A stretch of 64,000 nt of DNA from Pseudomonadota bacterium (GTDB lineage: Bacteria > Pseudomonadota > Alphaproteobacteria > Rs-D84): NCBI GenBank assembly GCA_023402015.1, contig JAEXCU010000015.1:1-64000 (forward strand), given 5' to 3'. Positions 37,857 through 46,217 of the stretch are shown here, piece after piece. Each line of letters begins with the position of its first letter. Position 1 is the stretch's first letter. Made by a program: the position numbers and the translations under genes. The notes under the pieces were generated by a model. It did not search any database. It had not been told where the DNA came from and saw only the letters and a program-made list of their open reading frames with translations.

Positions 37857-38441
37857 TTATAAATCAATTACGACCGCGCCTTGGCGCACAATATTAATTG
37901 CATTCCCGGTCAGTATTGCAACCGTGCTGGGGGCGCCGCCCATTTTTTCAGTTGCATTATTTACAACGATAATATCGGGAAATTGTGCGCGGATTTCATC
38001 TGCGCTGGTTAAAACCGGCTGGCCAGAAATATTTGCAGACGTTGTGGCCAGGCAATGTCCATCAATCACGCCACATAATTCCTGAAACGGTTTGTAATTC
38101 GGCACGCGAACCGCGCCAAACGACATTGTATCTGTTTCTGCCACCGGAATACCGATTGTCAGTGCGCCGGGCCAGTATTTTTCGGCCAATTCCATTGCGC
38201 GCGACGGATATTGTGTCATATACGGTTTTATATGGTCCAATGTGTCGGACATTATTATTAAATGCTTTTCCCGGGGACGCTGTTTTATTTCAAACAATGC
38301 ATCCGCCCCGCGGCGTGTCGGCAATGCCCCCAGGCCCCAAACGGTATCTGTTGGAAACGCAATAACGCCGCCATTGTTCAGGTGAATATTTAATTTTTTT
38401 ATAAATTCATATGTCATACCAAACAACGTATTATTATTCAT
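37857..38441 (-). CDS. tsaC: Threonylcarbamoyl-AMP synthase (TsaC/Sua5/YrdC family)
   Basis: It makes threonylcarbamoyl-AMP from Thr, bicarbonate and ATP for the t6A37 tRNA modification. The 194-aa protein matches the short TsaC form: GGVIAFPTDTVWGLGALPT near residues 22-40, FEIKQRPREKHLIIM, KYWPGALTIGIP, and the late SANISGQPVLTSADEI. The start is uncertain between 38441 and an in-frame ATG at 38417 (MTYEFIKKLN). Convergent with mpg, 2 nt apart. Confidence 0.92.
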   Translation of the reverse strand: MNNNTLFGMTYEFIKKLNIHLNNGGVIAFPTDTVWGLGALPTRRGADALFEIKQRPREKHLIIMSDTLDHIKPYMTQYPSRAMELAEKYWPGALTIGIPVAETDTMSFGAVRVPNYKPFQELCGVIDGHCLATTSANISGQPVLTSADEIRAQFPDIIVVNNATEKMGGAPSTVAILTGNAINIVRQGAVVIDL

Positions 38442-38558
38442 ATGAACTGTAAAGATAAAAAAACGATTAAAATAATGTTTTTTCTGATATTTTCTGCTTG
38501 CATTTACGAATGTTTTTGCCCAGAATTCCTAAGCATTTTTTAATTCAAAGGAGAAACC

Positions 38559-41216
38559 ATGAGCAACAAATGGGTATATACTTTCGGCAACGGTGCGGCC
38601 GAAGGACGTGCAGATATGAAAAATCTGCTGGGTGGCAAGGGTGCAAACTTGGCGGAAATGAATTTGGTTGGTTTGCCTGTTCCTGCTGGCTTTACCGTTA
38701 CAACAGACGTGTGCACGTATTATTACGGAAATAATCAAACATATCCGAACGATTTAATGGACCAAGTGCGCGCGGGTATTGCGCATATTGAATCCATTAT
38801 GGGCAAAAAGTTTGCAGATACTGAAAACCCGTTGTTGGTTTCTGTGCGCAGTGGTGCGCGTGTTTCTATGCCGGGTATGATGGACACTGTTTTGAACCTG
38901 GGCTTGAACGATGAAACGGTAAAAGCGTTGGCAAAAATTTCTGGTAATGAACGTTTTGCGTATGATTCATATCGCCGCTTTATTATGATGTTTTCTGACG
39001 TTGTGTTGGGTGCGGATATTGATTTGTTTGAACACACCCTGGAACGTATGAAAGAAGACAAAGGGTACAAAGTTGACACCGAAATGACGGCCGACGACCT
39101 GAAAGAACTGGTTGAAAAGTTCAAAGAAATCGGTGTTAAAATTGGCAAAGTATTCCCCCAGGATCCATGGGAACAATTAAAACTGGGTATCGGCGCCGTG
39201 TTTGGCAGTTGGATGTCCAAAAAGGCAATTACATATCGTAAATTAAATAATATCCCGGGTGATTGGGGCACGGCGGTAAATGTCCAGGCAATGGTATTTG
39301 GTAATTCTGGCGATGACAGTGCAACCGGCGTTTGTTTCAGCCGCGACCCAGCAACCGGTGAAAATAAATATTATGGTGAATATCTGATTAACGCCCAGGG
39401 CGAAGACGTTGTTGCGGGTATCCGTACACCACAACCGATGAGCAAAGATGGTTCCGGTCGCCTGTCGCTGGAAGAAGCGATGCCGGCCGTATACCAGGAA
39501 CTGTGCGATGTTCGTCAAAAACTGGAACAACACTACAAAGATATGCAGGACATGGAATTCACCATTGAACATGGAAAATTGTGGATGCTGCAATGCCGCA
39601 ATGGAAAACGCACTGCGGCCGCGGCCGTTCGCATGGCGGTTGAAATGGTTGAAGAAGGTTTGCTGACCAAGGAAGAGGCAATCCTGCGCGTTGGTGCGGA
39701 CCAGTTAAATCACCTGTTGCATCCGATGTTGGATCCGGCGGCGGAAAAGAAAGTTATTGCGGTCGGTTTGCCTGCGTCCCCGGGCGCGGCCGTTGGCCAG
39801 GCAGTATTTAATGCCGAAGATGCCGAAAAATGGGCGGCTTCGGGCAAGAAAGTAATGCTGATACGTATTGAAACATCACCCGAAGACATTGCGGGTATGA
39901 ACGCGGCCCAGGGTGTTATAACGGCGCGCGGTGGTATGACATCGCATGCGGCGGTGGTTGCACGTGGTATGGGAACACCATGCGTATCTGGTTCGCCTGA
40001 TATCAAGATTGATTACGAAACCAAAACAATGAAAACAACCGGCGGCGCAATTATCCGCGAAGGCGACTGGGTTTCCATTGACGGTGCCAAAGGCCAGATT
40101 ATCGAAGGCCAGGTTCCAACCGTTTCTGTTGAACTGACCGGTAATTTTGGAACATTGATGAAATGGGTTGACGAAATCAAAACCCTGACGGTCAAGGCAA
40201 ATGCCGAAACACCCAAAGATGCCAAACAGGCGCGTGATTTCGGTGCCGAAGGTATTGGTTTGGCGCGTACGGAACACATGTTCTTTGACCCGTCCCGTAT
40301 CCAGGATATGCGCGAAATGATTTTGGCCGATGACGAAGCCGGTCGTCGCGCGGCACTGGCGAAATTGTTGCCGTATCAAAAGGCAGACTTTGTTGAACTG
40401 TTCAAAATTATGGACGGTCTGCCGGTTACAATTCGTTTGATTGACCCACCGTTGCATGAATTCTTGCCACATACTGATGCGGACATGATTGAATTGGCAA
40501 ATCATATCGGCAAACCATTGGAATTCGTCAAGGCACGTGCCGAAGCATTGCATGAACAAAACCCAATGTTGGGCCATCGCGGTTGCAGATTGGCAATCAC
40601 ATATCCGGAAATTTGCGAAATGCAGACACGCGCAATTTTGTCTGCGGCAATTGAATGCAAAAACGCGGGTATTCGTGTTTATCCGGAAATAGAGGTTCCA
40701 TTGGTTGGTTCCAAAAAAGAAGTGGATATCGTCAAAGCCGTTATAGAAGCCAGTGCAGATTCATTGTTTGCCGAAACCGGCGACAGTGTTGAATACACCG
40801 TGGGTTCCATGATTGAATTGCCGCGCGCGGCGGTTCTGGCCGATGAAATCGCGGACAGTTGCGAATTCTTTGAATTCGGAACAAACGATTTAACCCAGAC
40901 AACATTGGGTATGTCGCGCGATGATACTGCGAAAATCTTGGACGAATATCGTGCCCGTGGCGTATATGTCGCAGACCCATTTGCATCTGTTGACCAATTG
41001 GGTGTTGGATTGTTGATAAAAGATGCGGTTGAAAAGGCACGTCGCACCAAGGGTGATAACATTCATCTGGGGGTATGCGGTGAACACGGTGGTGATCCGG
41101 AATCAATTGAATTCTTTCATAAACTGGGATTCAATTCCGTATCGTGCAGTCCGTTCCGCGTGCCAATTGCACGTTTGGCGGCGGCCCAGGCGGCGGTTAA
41201 ATTCCCGCGCAAATAA
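38559..41216 (+). CDS. ppdK: Pyruvate, phosphate dikinase
   Basis: Interconverts pyruvate, ATP and Pi with PEP, AMP and PPi. Its 885-aa length is typical. Domains in order: ATP-grasp-type nucleotide-binding (GGKGANLAEMNLVGLPVPAG near residue 28), the swivelling phosphohistidine domain (GGMTSHAAVVARGMGTPC, catalytic His near 462), and the PEP-binding TIM barrel (GIGLARTEHMF, FGTNDLTQTTLG, with the proton-donor Cys in SVSCSPFRVPIARLA). A strong AAAGGAG site precedes the ATG. Its presence suggests PPi-dependent, reversible lower glycolysis. Confidence 0.97.
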   Translation: MSNKWVYTFGNGAAEGRADMKNLLGGKGANLAEMNLVGLPVPAGFTVTTDVCTYYYGNNQTYPNDLMDQVRAGIAHIESIMGKKFADTENPLLVSVRSGARVSMPGMMDTVLNLGLNDETVKALAKISGNERFAYDSYRRFIMMFSDVVLGADIDLFEHTLERMKEDKGYKVDTEMTADDLKELVEKFKEIGVKIGKVFPQDPWEQLKLGIGAVFGSWMSKKAITYRKLNNIPGDWGTAVNVQAMVFGNSGDDSATGVCFSRDPATGENKYYGEYLINAQGEDVVAGIRTPQPMSKDGSGRLSLEEAMPAVYQELCDVRQKLEQHYKDMQDMEFTIEHGKLWMLQCRNGKRTAAAAVRMAVEMVEEGLLTKEEAILRVGADQLNHLLHPMLDPAAEKKVIAVGLPASPGAAVGQAVFNAEDAEKWAASGKKVMLIRIETSPEDIAGMNAAQGVITARGGMTSHAAVVARGMGTPCVSGSPDIKIDYETKTMKTTGGAIIREGDWVSIDGAKGQIIEGQVPTVSVELTGNFGTLMKWVDEIKTLTVKANAETPKDAKQARDFGAEGIGLARTEHMFFDPSRIQDMREMILADDEAGRRAALAKLLPYQKADFVELFKIMDGLPVTIRLIDPPLHEFLPHTDADMIELANHIGKPLEFVKARAEALHEQNPMLGHRGCRLAITYPEICEMQTRAILSAAIECKNAGIRVYPEIEVPLVGSKKEVDIVKAVIEASADSLFAETGDSVEYTVGSMIELPRAAVLADEIADSCEFFEFGTNDLTQTTLGMSRDDTAKILDEYRARGVYVADPFASVDQLGVGLLIKDAVEKARRTKGDNIHLGVCGEHGGDPESIEFFHKLGFNSVSCSPFRVPIARLAAAQAAVKFPRK

Positions 41217-41231
41217 ATGCACCGCGCATAA

Positions 41232-41268
41232 AAATAACAGCCACCCGATTGGGTGGCTGTTATTTATT
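41232..41268 (+). terminator. Terminator after ppdK
   Basis: A long stem ATAACAGCCACCC/GGGTGGCTGTTAT followed by TTATTG. Confidence 0.85.
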
Positions 41269-41330
41269 GACAAAAAATTAAATCGGTTTATTATTGGGCA
41301 ACAAAATTTATATAAAGTACGGAAATAAAA

Positions 41331-41651
41331 ATGACCATTAATACGCGATTTGCAATTGTTATTCAGCCTGCGACAATAAAAGATAATACATTTGTTCCGG
41401 CGCAATTTCGCTTTGTGCAAAGTGAAACGTGCCCATTGGGCAATACAAAATGCAGTTTTCACAGTGCCAATATTACCCATTGCGTTCGTGGCGGAACAGA
41501 TGGCATTCACACCGTATGTTTATGCAAGCCCGTTGGTCATCTGCGCGAAAATGATGTGTCATATTTTTACAATCAAATCCGTCAAATCGGCGGTGAAGTC
41601 ATGCTGTCCCAGATACGGGCGCAACTGCGCAATAATGTGCGTCGTGGTTAA
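41331..41651 (+). CDS. Hypothetical protein
   Basis: A 106-aa soluble protein. Two Cys clusters (ETCPLGNTKCSF, THCVRGG, HTVCLCKP) could bind metal or form disulphides, and a helical C-terminus follows. No signal peptide. Not recognised. It overlaps the stop of the convergent PagL-like gene by 4 nt. Confidence 0.5.
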   Translation: MTINTRFAIVIQPATIKDNTFVPAQFRFVQSETCPLGNTKCSFHSANITHCVRGGTDGIHTVCLCKPVGHLRENDVSYFYNQIRQIGGEVMLSQIRAQLRNNVRRG

Positions 41652-42205
41652 AAACTGAAATTCACAGCAAACCCGGTAAAATTAAATCCCAGGTTGGTAT
41701 CTGTAAAATTGCCGTTGGAAAAATGCTGGGTAAACCATTCTATACGCCAACGGTCTGAAACATCTTTGCCGATAAAGAACCGTTCACCAAATACCAGACG
41801 GCTGTCAACATACCTGTCGCGGGAATCGCGCATATATGGCCCCACACCAAATCCCAAATAAAATCCATTCCATGACAACAGGGCGATATCCCATGAAACG
41901 CCGATTGCAAAGAAAGACAGGCCCCTGTCGTGTTCGTATCCGAAATTTTGAACCAGGTTAAAGTTTATTCGCGACGGCAGGCGAAATATTTCCATTGGTT
42001 GGCTGTACTGAAAATTAAAATTGGTCATTGATTGGAATTCCCACAAAATGGGGTCAACCAATTTGAACAGTGTTCCCGAACCGGTACCCTGACTGGCATA
42101 TATCGCGACAGAATTTATACACCCGTCGCAAAACATCGGGTTTTCGTCCGCGCGTGCAGACAATGGCAATGCAATTAACGATAACAGGGCGATAAATTTT
42201 TTCAT
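41648..42205 (-). CDS. PagL-like lipid A 3-O-deacylase (acyloxyacyl hydrolase family)
   Basis: A 185-aa outer-membrane protein with signal peptide (MKKFIALLSLIALPLSARA). The C-terminal segment WFTQHFSNGNFTDTNLGFNF contains the His-x-Ser-Asn motif of PagL. The last strand (GFAVNFSF) ends in Phe like an eight-stranded barrel. PagL removes the 3-linked acyl chain of lipid A and lowers TLR4 stimulation. The usual catalytic Glu after HSN is not obvious; an Asp sits in that stretch, so activity should be treated as probable only. A start at 42205 fits a promoter 6 nt upstream. Confidence 0.75.
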   Translation of the reverse strand: MKKFIALLSLIALPLSARADENPMFCDGCINSVAIYASQGTGSGTLFKLVDPILWEFQSMTNFNFQYSQPMEIFRLPSRINFNLVQNFGYEHDRGLSFFAIGVSWDIALLSWNGFYLGFGVGPYMRDSRDRYVDSRLVFGERFFIGKDVSDRWRIEWFTQHFSNGNFTDTNLGFNFTGFAVNFSF

Positions 42206-42211
42206 GGTGCC

Positions 42212-42240
42212 ATTATATCTTAAATCCATGTAATCGGCAA
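42212..42240 (-). promoter_or_regulatory. Promoter of the PagL-like gene, probably leaderless
   Basis: On minus: TTGCCG (42235-42240), a 17-nt spacer, TATAAT (42212-42217), then GGCACC and ATG. Initiation at normal distance would place the RNA 5' end at the start codon. Confidence 0.65.
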
Positions 42241-42393
42241 ACAGTAAAAAGTCTTTTCTGGGCGCCCTGGTTTTCTTATTTACACAGGTTTTCAAAAATG
42301 TTATAATTAGACAAAGTATATATGCCAATGGCATGCATGCGCGCTGTAAAACAGCGGGTTTTCCGGCCCACCCCGGATACAGGAGAGTATTTT

Positions 42394-44505
42394 ATGAAAA
42401 GCCGTAATTTCGCAGATTTTTGCAAAAATGCAATGGGTACAGTGTTTTTATTGGCCGGTGCATTTTTCGTTTGTTCTACGTTGGTATCAATGCGGGCGGT
42501 TTTCGCAGACCCAATCGCACCTGCGGCAATAACCGCGCAATCGGGACGCGCCGGCGCCACCGGGCGCAGTAATGCGACCCCGCGCAATGCAACAAACACG
42601 GTATCCCGCGCAACCGGCACCACAACCGCGGCGACCCCGTCGCGCAGTGTTGCGTCGCGCGCCAATGCCGCAAATTCTTCGCGCGTAACAACGGCAAATT
42701 CATCCCGCGCAACAACGGCGGCCACCACAACAAATAATGCATCACGTGGTGTTGCATCGCGCAACGTTGTTTCCCGCACGGGTACCACAAATGCATCGCG
42801 CAGTACGGGTGCAACAACCGCACGCAGTGTTCGCGCCCGCGCTGCCAATCCGTCCCGCGTTTCTTTGCAGGGCAGTGCAATCCGTGGGTCCAAGGCATCA
42901 ACAAATACATACACGTATTTGTCAAACAAACTGTACACTGGCAATTATTCAAATATCATTGATTCATCCACTGGTTTGATTTCGGCCGATGCATACAACA
43001 ATTGTATGGAATCATATTATGCATGCATGGACGAAATCTGCACCGCACGTAATGCGGCCCAGCGTCGTTGCGCATGCGCCGGTCGTGTCAAAGCCTTTGC
43101 CGAGGCGGAAAGCCAACTGGAAACGGCCAACGAAGAATTGATTAAGGTTTCTGGTGAATTGGCATTGCTGATTGCAACCAAGGGCAAAGATGTCAGCGAG
43201 GCATTTAAATTAACCGATGCAGAAAAGGTTATGAACTGCGTTTCCTGGCAAGAGGCCAGCAAGAAAGGCACCATTTCATCTGATGATTTCGGCGATTGGT
43301 GCGCACAACACGCGATTTATGACGGCACATGCAGTAATACAACCCCGCCGTCTTATTGTAAAGAAAATGGCAATTCATTCGGATTTGATGTCAGTGCCCT
43401 GGACGGCAGTGGCAGTGATATCTTGGCATCATTACAATCATGGGCCAATGCCAAGGAAAAAACCCTGACCATCATTTCTGATGATGAAAACAGCCTGACC
43501 AGTGCGTTTGACAATCTGTCCCAGGTGGTCAGTGGCCTGGCCGGAATTAATGGCGCGTTTTCCAACAGTGAAAATCTGAAAGATTCATTGGCAGAAACAT
43601 GGGGATATGAATTGTTTGAATATGCCCACAACAATGTTTGCAACCGCGTTTTGGATTCCTGCTTTAACGGTATTTACGAGGCATGCGGTGCCCCACCGTC
43701 ATCGGGTCGCAAATGCGGCAATGGTCAATCACAATGCCCGTACAATTATAACAGTGTTATCAGTGTTTCAAACACCGGTACATATGAATTGAACTTTGTT
43801 GAACCGAATACCGGTTATACTGCATCCAATTCGGCAACATGCTTTGGTTATACATCTGCATCGGGCGACCCGTATTCAAACCTGCGTGGTCCGGTGGCCG
43901 ATGCCCGCCGCAGCATTTTGCAGAAATATGCGCTGGATGCGAATGCGGACTGCGACGCATATGGCGACCAATTGCGTACAACCGCCCAGAATATCGGATA
44001 TCAAAAGGTTGCCGCGCAACAGGCACTGCAACAGAAACGTCTGGAATTTGCCCAGGATGAAAAACAATCTGTGCTGACCGATGCGATTACGGCGGGCACC
44101 AACTTTAACGAATGTATGAGCGAGATTTTAGACTGTTATGAAACCCAGGCGAATTCACATGGCCCCGGTTCCAGCAGTGTGTGGTCTGATTCACGTATCA
44201 AAACATATTGTGCCCAGGTTGCAAATGTTCCGCATTGCTATGAAACAATGATTTGCAATCCGTCATCTGCCCAGTTCAAGGCGGTTATTGACAAGGCCGA
44301 CAGTGCACAATGCCTGAACAGCCAGGATTACACCAAGAACACATGCCGCAATATCGTTACATTGAACGAAATCTTGAATGGTACGGGCGCGGCAAAGCCG
44401 GGCAACATACCGTCTGAATCCAATGGTGATTCTGCGGGTATGCGTGAACAATGCCTGTTGGATTCATTTGTTGATGAAATCCGTTCATGGAGTGCAAATA
44501 AATAA
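42394..44505 (+). CDS. Large Cys-rich secreted protein (paralogue 2)
   Basis: A 703-aa protein with an N-terminal hydrophobic signal (TVFLLAGAFFVCSTLVSMRAVFA). A Ser/Thr/Arg/Ala/Asn low-complexity stretch (about 40-165, units such as ASRS, NSSR, TTAA) follows. The Cys-rich region begins at NCMESYYACMDEICTARNAA and continues RRCACAGRVKAFAEAES, which aligns by eye with SCQEQYNDCMDQFCAVIDAN at 46218. The start at 42394 follows CAGGAGAG; TATAAT lies at 42302-42307, giving a leader of about 80 nt with a hairpin (GCTGT/ACAGC). Function unknown; probably envelope-exposed. Confidence 0.7.
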   Translation: MKSRNFADFCKNAMGTVFLLAGAFFVCSTLVSMRAVFADPIAPAAITAQSGRAGATGRSNATPRNATNTVSRATGTTTAATPSRSVASRANAANSSRVTTANSSRATTAATTTNNASRGVASRNVVSRTGTTNASRSTGATTARSVRARAANPSRVSLQGSAIRGSKASTNTYTYLSNKLYTGNYSNIIDSSTGLISADAYNNCMESYYACMDEICTARNAAQRRCACAGRVKAFAEAESQLETANEELIKVSGELALLIATKGKDVSEAFKLTDAEKVMNCVSWQEASKKGTISSDDFGDWCAQHAIYDGTCSNTTPPSYCKENGNSFGFDVSALDGSGSDILASLQSWANAKEKTLTIISDDENSLTSAFDNLSQVVSGLAGINGAFSNSENLKDSLAETWGYELFEYAHNNVCNRVLDSCFNGIYEACGAPPSSGRKCGNGQSQCPYNYNSVISVSNTGTYELNFVEPNTGYTASNSATCFGYTSASGDPYSNLRGPVADARRSILQKYALDANADCDAYGDQLRTTAQNIGYQKVAAQQALQQKRLEFAQDEKQSVLTDAITAGTNFNECMSEILDCYETQANSHGPGSSSVWSDSRIKTYCAQVANVPHCYETMICNPSSAQFKAVIDKADSAQCLNSQDYTKNTCRNIVTLNEILNGTGAAKPGNIPSESNGDSAGMREQCLLDSFVDEIRSWSANK

Positions 44506-44522
44506 TTATCCCCATGATAAAT

Positions 44523-44551
44523 AAAACCGCCCGATTGGGCGGTTTTTTATT
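44523..44551 (+). terminator. Terminator after paralogue 2
   Basis: AACCGCCC-GATT-GGGCGGTT plus T6. Confidence 0.88.
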
Positions 44552-44621
44552 ATATGTTTACAATTTTGTGCATTTTTGATGCGTAAATGGGCCATTTTGT
44601 AGAAAACTTTGTGCAAAACGC

Positions 44622-44649
44622 TTGACTTTGGGTAAAAAAATGTTATTTT
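44622..44649 (+). promoter_or_regulatory. rplU-rpmA promoter
   Basis: TTGACT (44622-44627), a 16-nt spacer, then TATTTT (44644-44649). The ACGCTTGACTTT context is shared with the rRNA promoter. Confidence 0.55.
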
Positions 44650-44699
44650 TGTATCAGTTTTAAACAAAATGAACAAGAACAAAACATAAGAGAAAGAAA

Positions 44700-44999
44700 A
44701 TGAGCAATTTTGCAATCTTTCAAACCGGTGGCAAACAGTATCGCGTCAGTGTTGGTGATATTGTCAAGGTTGAAAAACTGAATGCCGACGGCAACGTTGA
44801 ATTTGACCAGGTGTTGATGGTCGGCGACAAAGTCGGCAATCCGTTGGTTAATGGCGCCAAAGTCATGGCCCAGGTTATTGAACAAAAACGTGGGGACAAA
44901 ATTTTGGTGTTCAAGAAAAAACGCCGTCAAAATTATCGCCGCACACGTGGTCATCGCCAGTATATTACTGTGTTGAAAATCACGGATATCAAAGGTTAA
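44700..44999 (+). CDS. rplU: 50S ribosomal protein L21
   Basis: A 99-aa protein of normal length. [19 protein letters not shown] at the start and the basic [19 protein letters not shown] segment (about 72-90) are family signatures. It binds 23S rRNA domain V near L20. It is followed by rpmA in the universal rplU-rpmA order. Confidence 0.97.
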   Translation: MSNFAIFQTGGKQYRVSVGDIVKVEKLNADGNVEFDQVLMVGDKVGNPLVNGAKVMAQVIEQKRGDKILVFKKKRRQNYRRTRGHRQYITVLKITDIKG

Positions 45000-45048
45000 T
45001 TTCTGGTTATAAAAATCAGAAAAATCAGAAATTAAAAGGAGTTTAATT

Positions 45049-45315
45049 ATGGCACATAAGAAAGCGGGTTCGGCAACAACGAACGGACGCGATTCAGCAG
45101 GACGCAGACTGGGTGTTAAAAAATCCGGTGGCAGCCGTGTTATCCCAGGAAACATCATCATTCGCCAACGTGGTACATCCGTACATCCGGGCGCGAATGT
45201 TGGCATGGGCAAAGATCACACTATATTTGCCAAGGTCGCAGGCAAGGTTCAATTTAAAACCGGCCTGAATGATCGCAAGACCGTTTCCGTCGTTCCAGAA
45301 GAAGACGCGAAATAA
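45049..45315 (+). CDS. rpmA: 50S ribosomal protein L27
   Basis: An 88-aa protein. The N-terminal tail [20 protein letters not shown] reaches the peptidyl-transferase centre; the family usually has GGSS where this has [20 protein letters not shown] is conserved. AAAGGAG ribosome site. Confidence 0.97.
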   Translation: MAHKKAGSATTNGRDSAGRRLGVKKSGGSRVIPGNIIIRQRGTSVHPGANVGMGKDHTIFAKVAGKVQFKTGLNDRKTVSVVPEEDAK

Positions 45316-45345
45316 TAAAAAACCGCCCAATCGGGCGGTTTTTTC
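45316..45345 (+). terminator. Terminator of rplU-rpmA
   Basis: AACCGCCC-AATC-GGGCGGTT plus T-run. It runs straight into a heptamer array. Confidence 0.88.
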
Positions 45346-45360
45346 GTGATACGTGATACG
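45345..45360 (+). repeat. Heptamer array (CGTGATA type), 2 units
   Basis: CGTGATA, CGTGATA, CG. The following ACTTTC then TTGTCATT is the same junction as in the other loci. Confidence 0.75.
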
Positions 45361-45389
45361 ACTTTCTCATTTGTCATTCCACTCTGCAC

Positions 45390-45504
45390 TTCGTTTGCTC
45401 ACAATGACAAAATTATTTATATTCGTTATCCGTAATACGTGAAACGTGATACGACTTCACCATTGTCATGGCGAGGCACGTCAGTGCCGTTGCAATCCTG
45501 CCGT
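45390..45504. repeat. Degenerate TGTCATT element remnants
   Basis: A short left/right pair (TTGTCATTCCACTC ... CACAATGACA) is followed by a separate left half (TTGTCATGGCGAGGC ... TGCAATCC). The heptamer array 45431-45453 lies between them. No gene in 45316-45536. Confidence 0.6.
45431..45453 (+). repeat. Heptamer array (CGTGATA type), 3 units
   Basis: CGTAATA, CGTGAAA, CGTGATA, CG, then ACTTC and a TTGTCATGGCGAG half element. Confidence 0.8.
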
Positions 45505-45536
45505 CTTTGCAATGCAAAGCCGCGCCATGTTTATTA

Positions 45537-45565
45537 TTGAAATATGTAAATATTCATTGTATAAT
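45537..45565 (+). promoter_or_regulatory. Sigma-70 promoter of structured RNA copy B
   Basis: TTGAAA (45537-45542), a 17-nt spacer, TATAAT (45560-45565). Confidence 0.85.
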
Positions 45566-45571
45566 TCATTC

Positions 45572-45722
45572 GCATTGGCTGATTACCAATGCGGGGTGTA
45601 AGAACCTCCAATATAAAAATTCTCCAACCCGGTTGGAGGGTCGTGATATATTTGAATAAGCGACACTATTATATTGTAGTTCTTAACCTCCAACCGCCCT
45701 TAATCACGGCGGTGTTTTTTTA
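45572..45722 (+). ncRNA. Structured RNA, HTH-linked family, copy B
   Basis: About 151 nt. Helices: GCATTGG/CCAATGC (45572-45578 with 45586-45592); closing stem GGGGTGTAAGAAC/GTTCTTAACCTCC (45593-45605 with 45679-45691, one 2-nt internal loop); CTCCAA/TTGGAG (45622-45638); GTCG/CGAC (45640-45643 with 45661-45664); terminator ACCGCC/GGCGGT. GGTTGGAGG (45631-45639) can instead pair with CCTCCAACC (45687-45695), which would disturb both the closing stem and the terminator. The terminator ends 22 nt before the HTH gene, so the RNA could be a leader attenuator as well as a free small RNA. Confidence 0.75.
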
Positions 45723-45744
45723 ACAAAAACAGCGAGGAAGAAAA

Positions 45745-46056
45745 ATGAATGACATACAATACAGTGCGAAATACCTGGGACAACTGATGCGCCAGGCCAG
45801 GCGCCAATATCACATACCGATTGGCGAAATGGCCGGTATTTTACACATACCAGCAGATACCTTGGACGGTTATGAAAAAGGGATTATCCAGATACCAATA
45901 CCGATACTGGAAAGAATATTTGTGATTGGGTTTGGCACAATGAGTTTAAAACGTAATGACCGTCATTACAGATACATGACCAAGGTTTATTTTAAACACG
46001 GGGTGTATAAATACATCCCTGTTCAAAAACCAGATGAAACCCCAGGGATAAATTGA
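45745..46056 (+). CDS. Small HTH (XRE-like) protein, member B of the RNA-linked pair
   Basis: A 103-aa protein. The HTH core is IGEMAGILHIPADTLDGYEKG (about residues 27-47), with IPIPILERIFVIGFGTM after it. It is paralogous to 2348-2629 but clearly diverged (roughly a third identical by eye). The ribosome site GAGGAAG is 5-6 nt before the ATG. It probably binds DNA or the adjoining RNA gene; no target is known. Conservation of both the protein and the upstream RNA in two loci suggests one functional unit. Confidence 0.65.
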   Translation: MNDIQYSAKYLGQLMRQARRQYHIPIGEMAGILHIPADTLDGYEKGIIQIPIPILERIFVIGFGTMSLKRNDRHYRYMTKVYFKHGVYKYIPVQKPDETPGIN

Positions 46057-46081
46057 AATCCGCGCAGGGCTTCATCCCCAG

Positions 46082-46116
46082 CGATACGTATCACGTTTCA
46101 AGTATTACGTATCACG
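46082..46116 (-). repeat. Heptamer array (CGTGATA type), 4 units
   Basis: Read on minus: CGTGATA, CGTAATA, CTTGAAA, CGTGATA, CGTATCG. Confidence 0.75.
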
Positions 46117-46141
46117 AAAAAATCCCCCACACGGGGGATTA
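46117..46141 (-). terminator. Terminator-like hairpin, T-run on minus
   Basis: AATCCCCC/GGGGGATT. The T-run is on the minus side next to the heptamer array; on plus only ATTAATT follows. It may still end the HTH transcript inefficiently. Confidence 0.55.
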
Positions 46142-46217
46142 ATTGTATAAATCATCGCAATCGTGTGAATTTTAATCTTTTACCTGTTATGATGTTGTGT
46201 TATAATTAAACAAAGAA

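Noticed and set aside
45345..46116. Heptamer arrays as replication-origin iterons
   Set aside because: They occur at six dispersed loci, with few units, without DnaA boxes or an AT-rich unwinding region.
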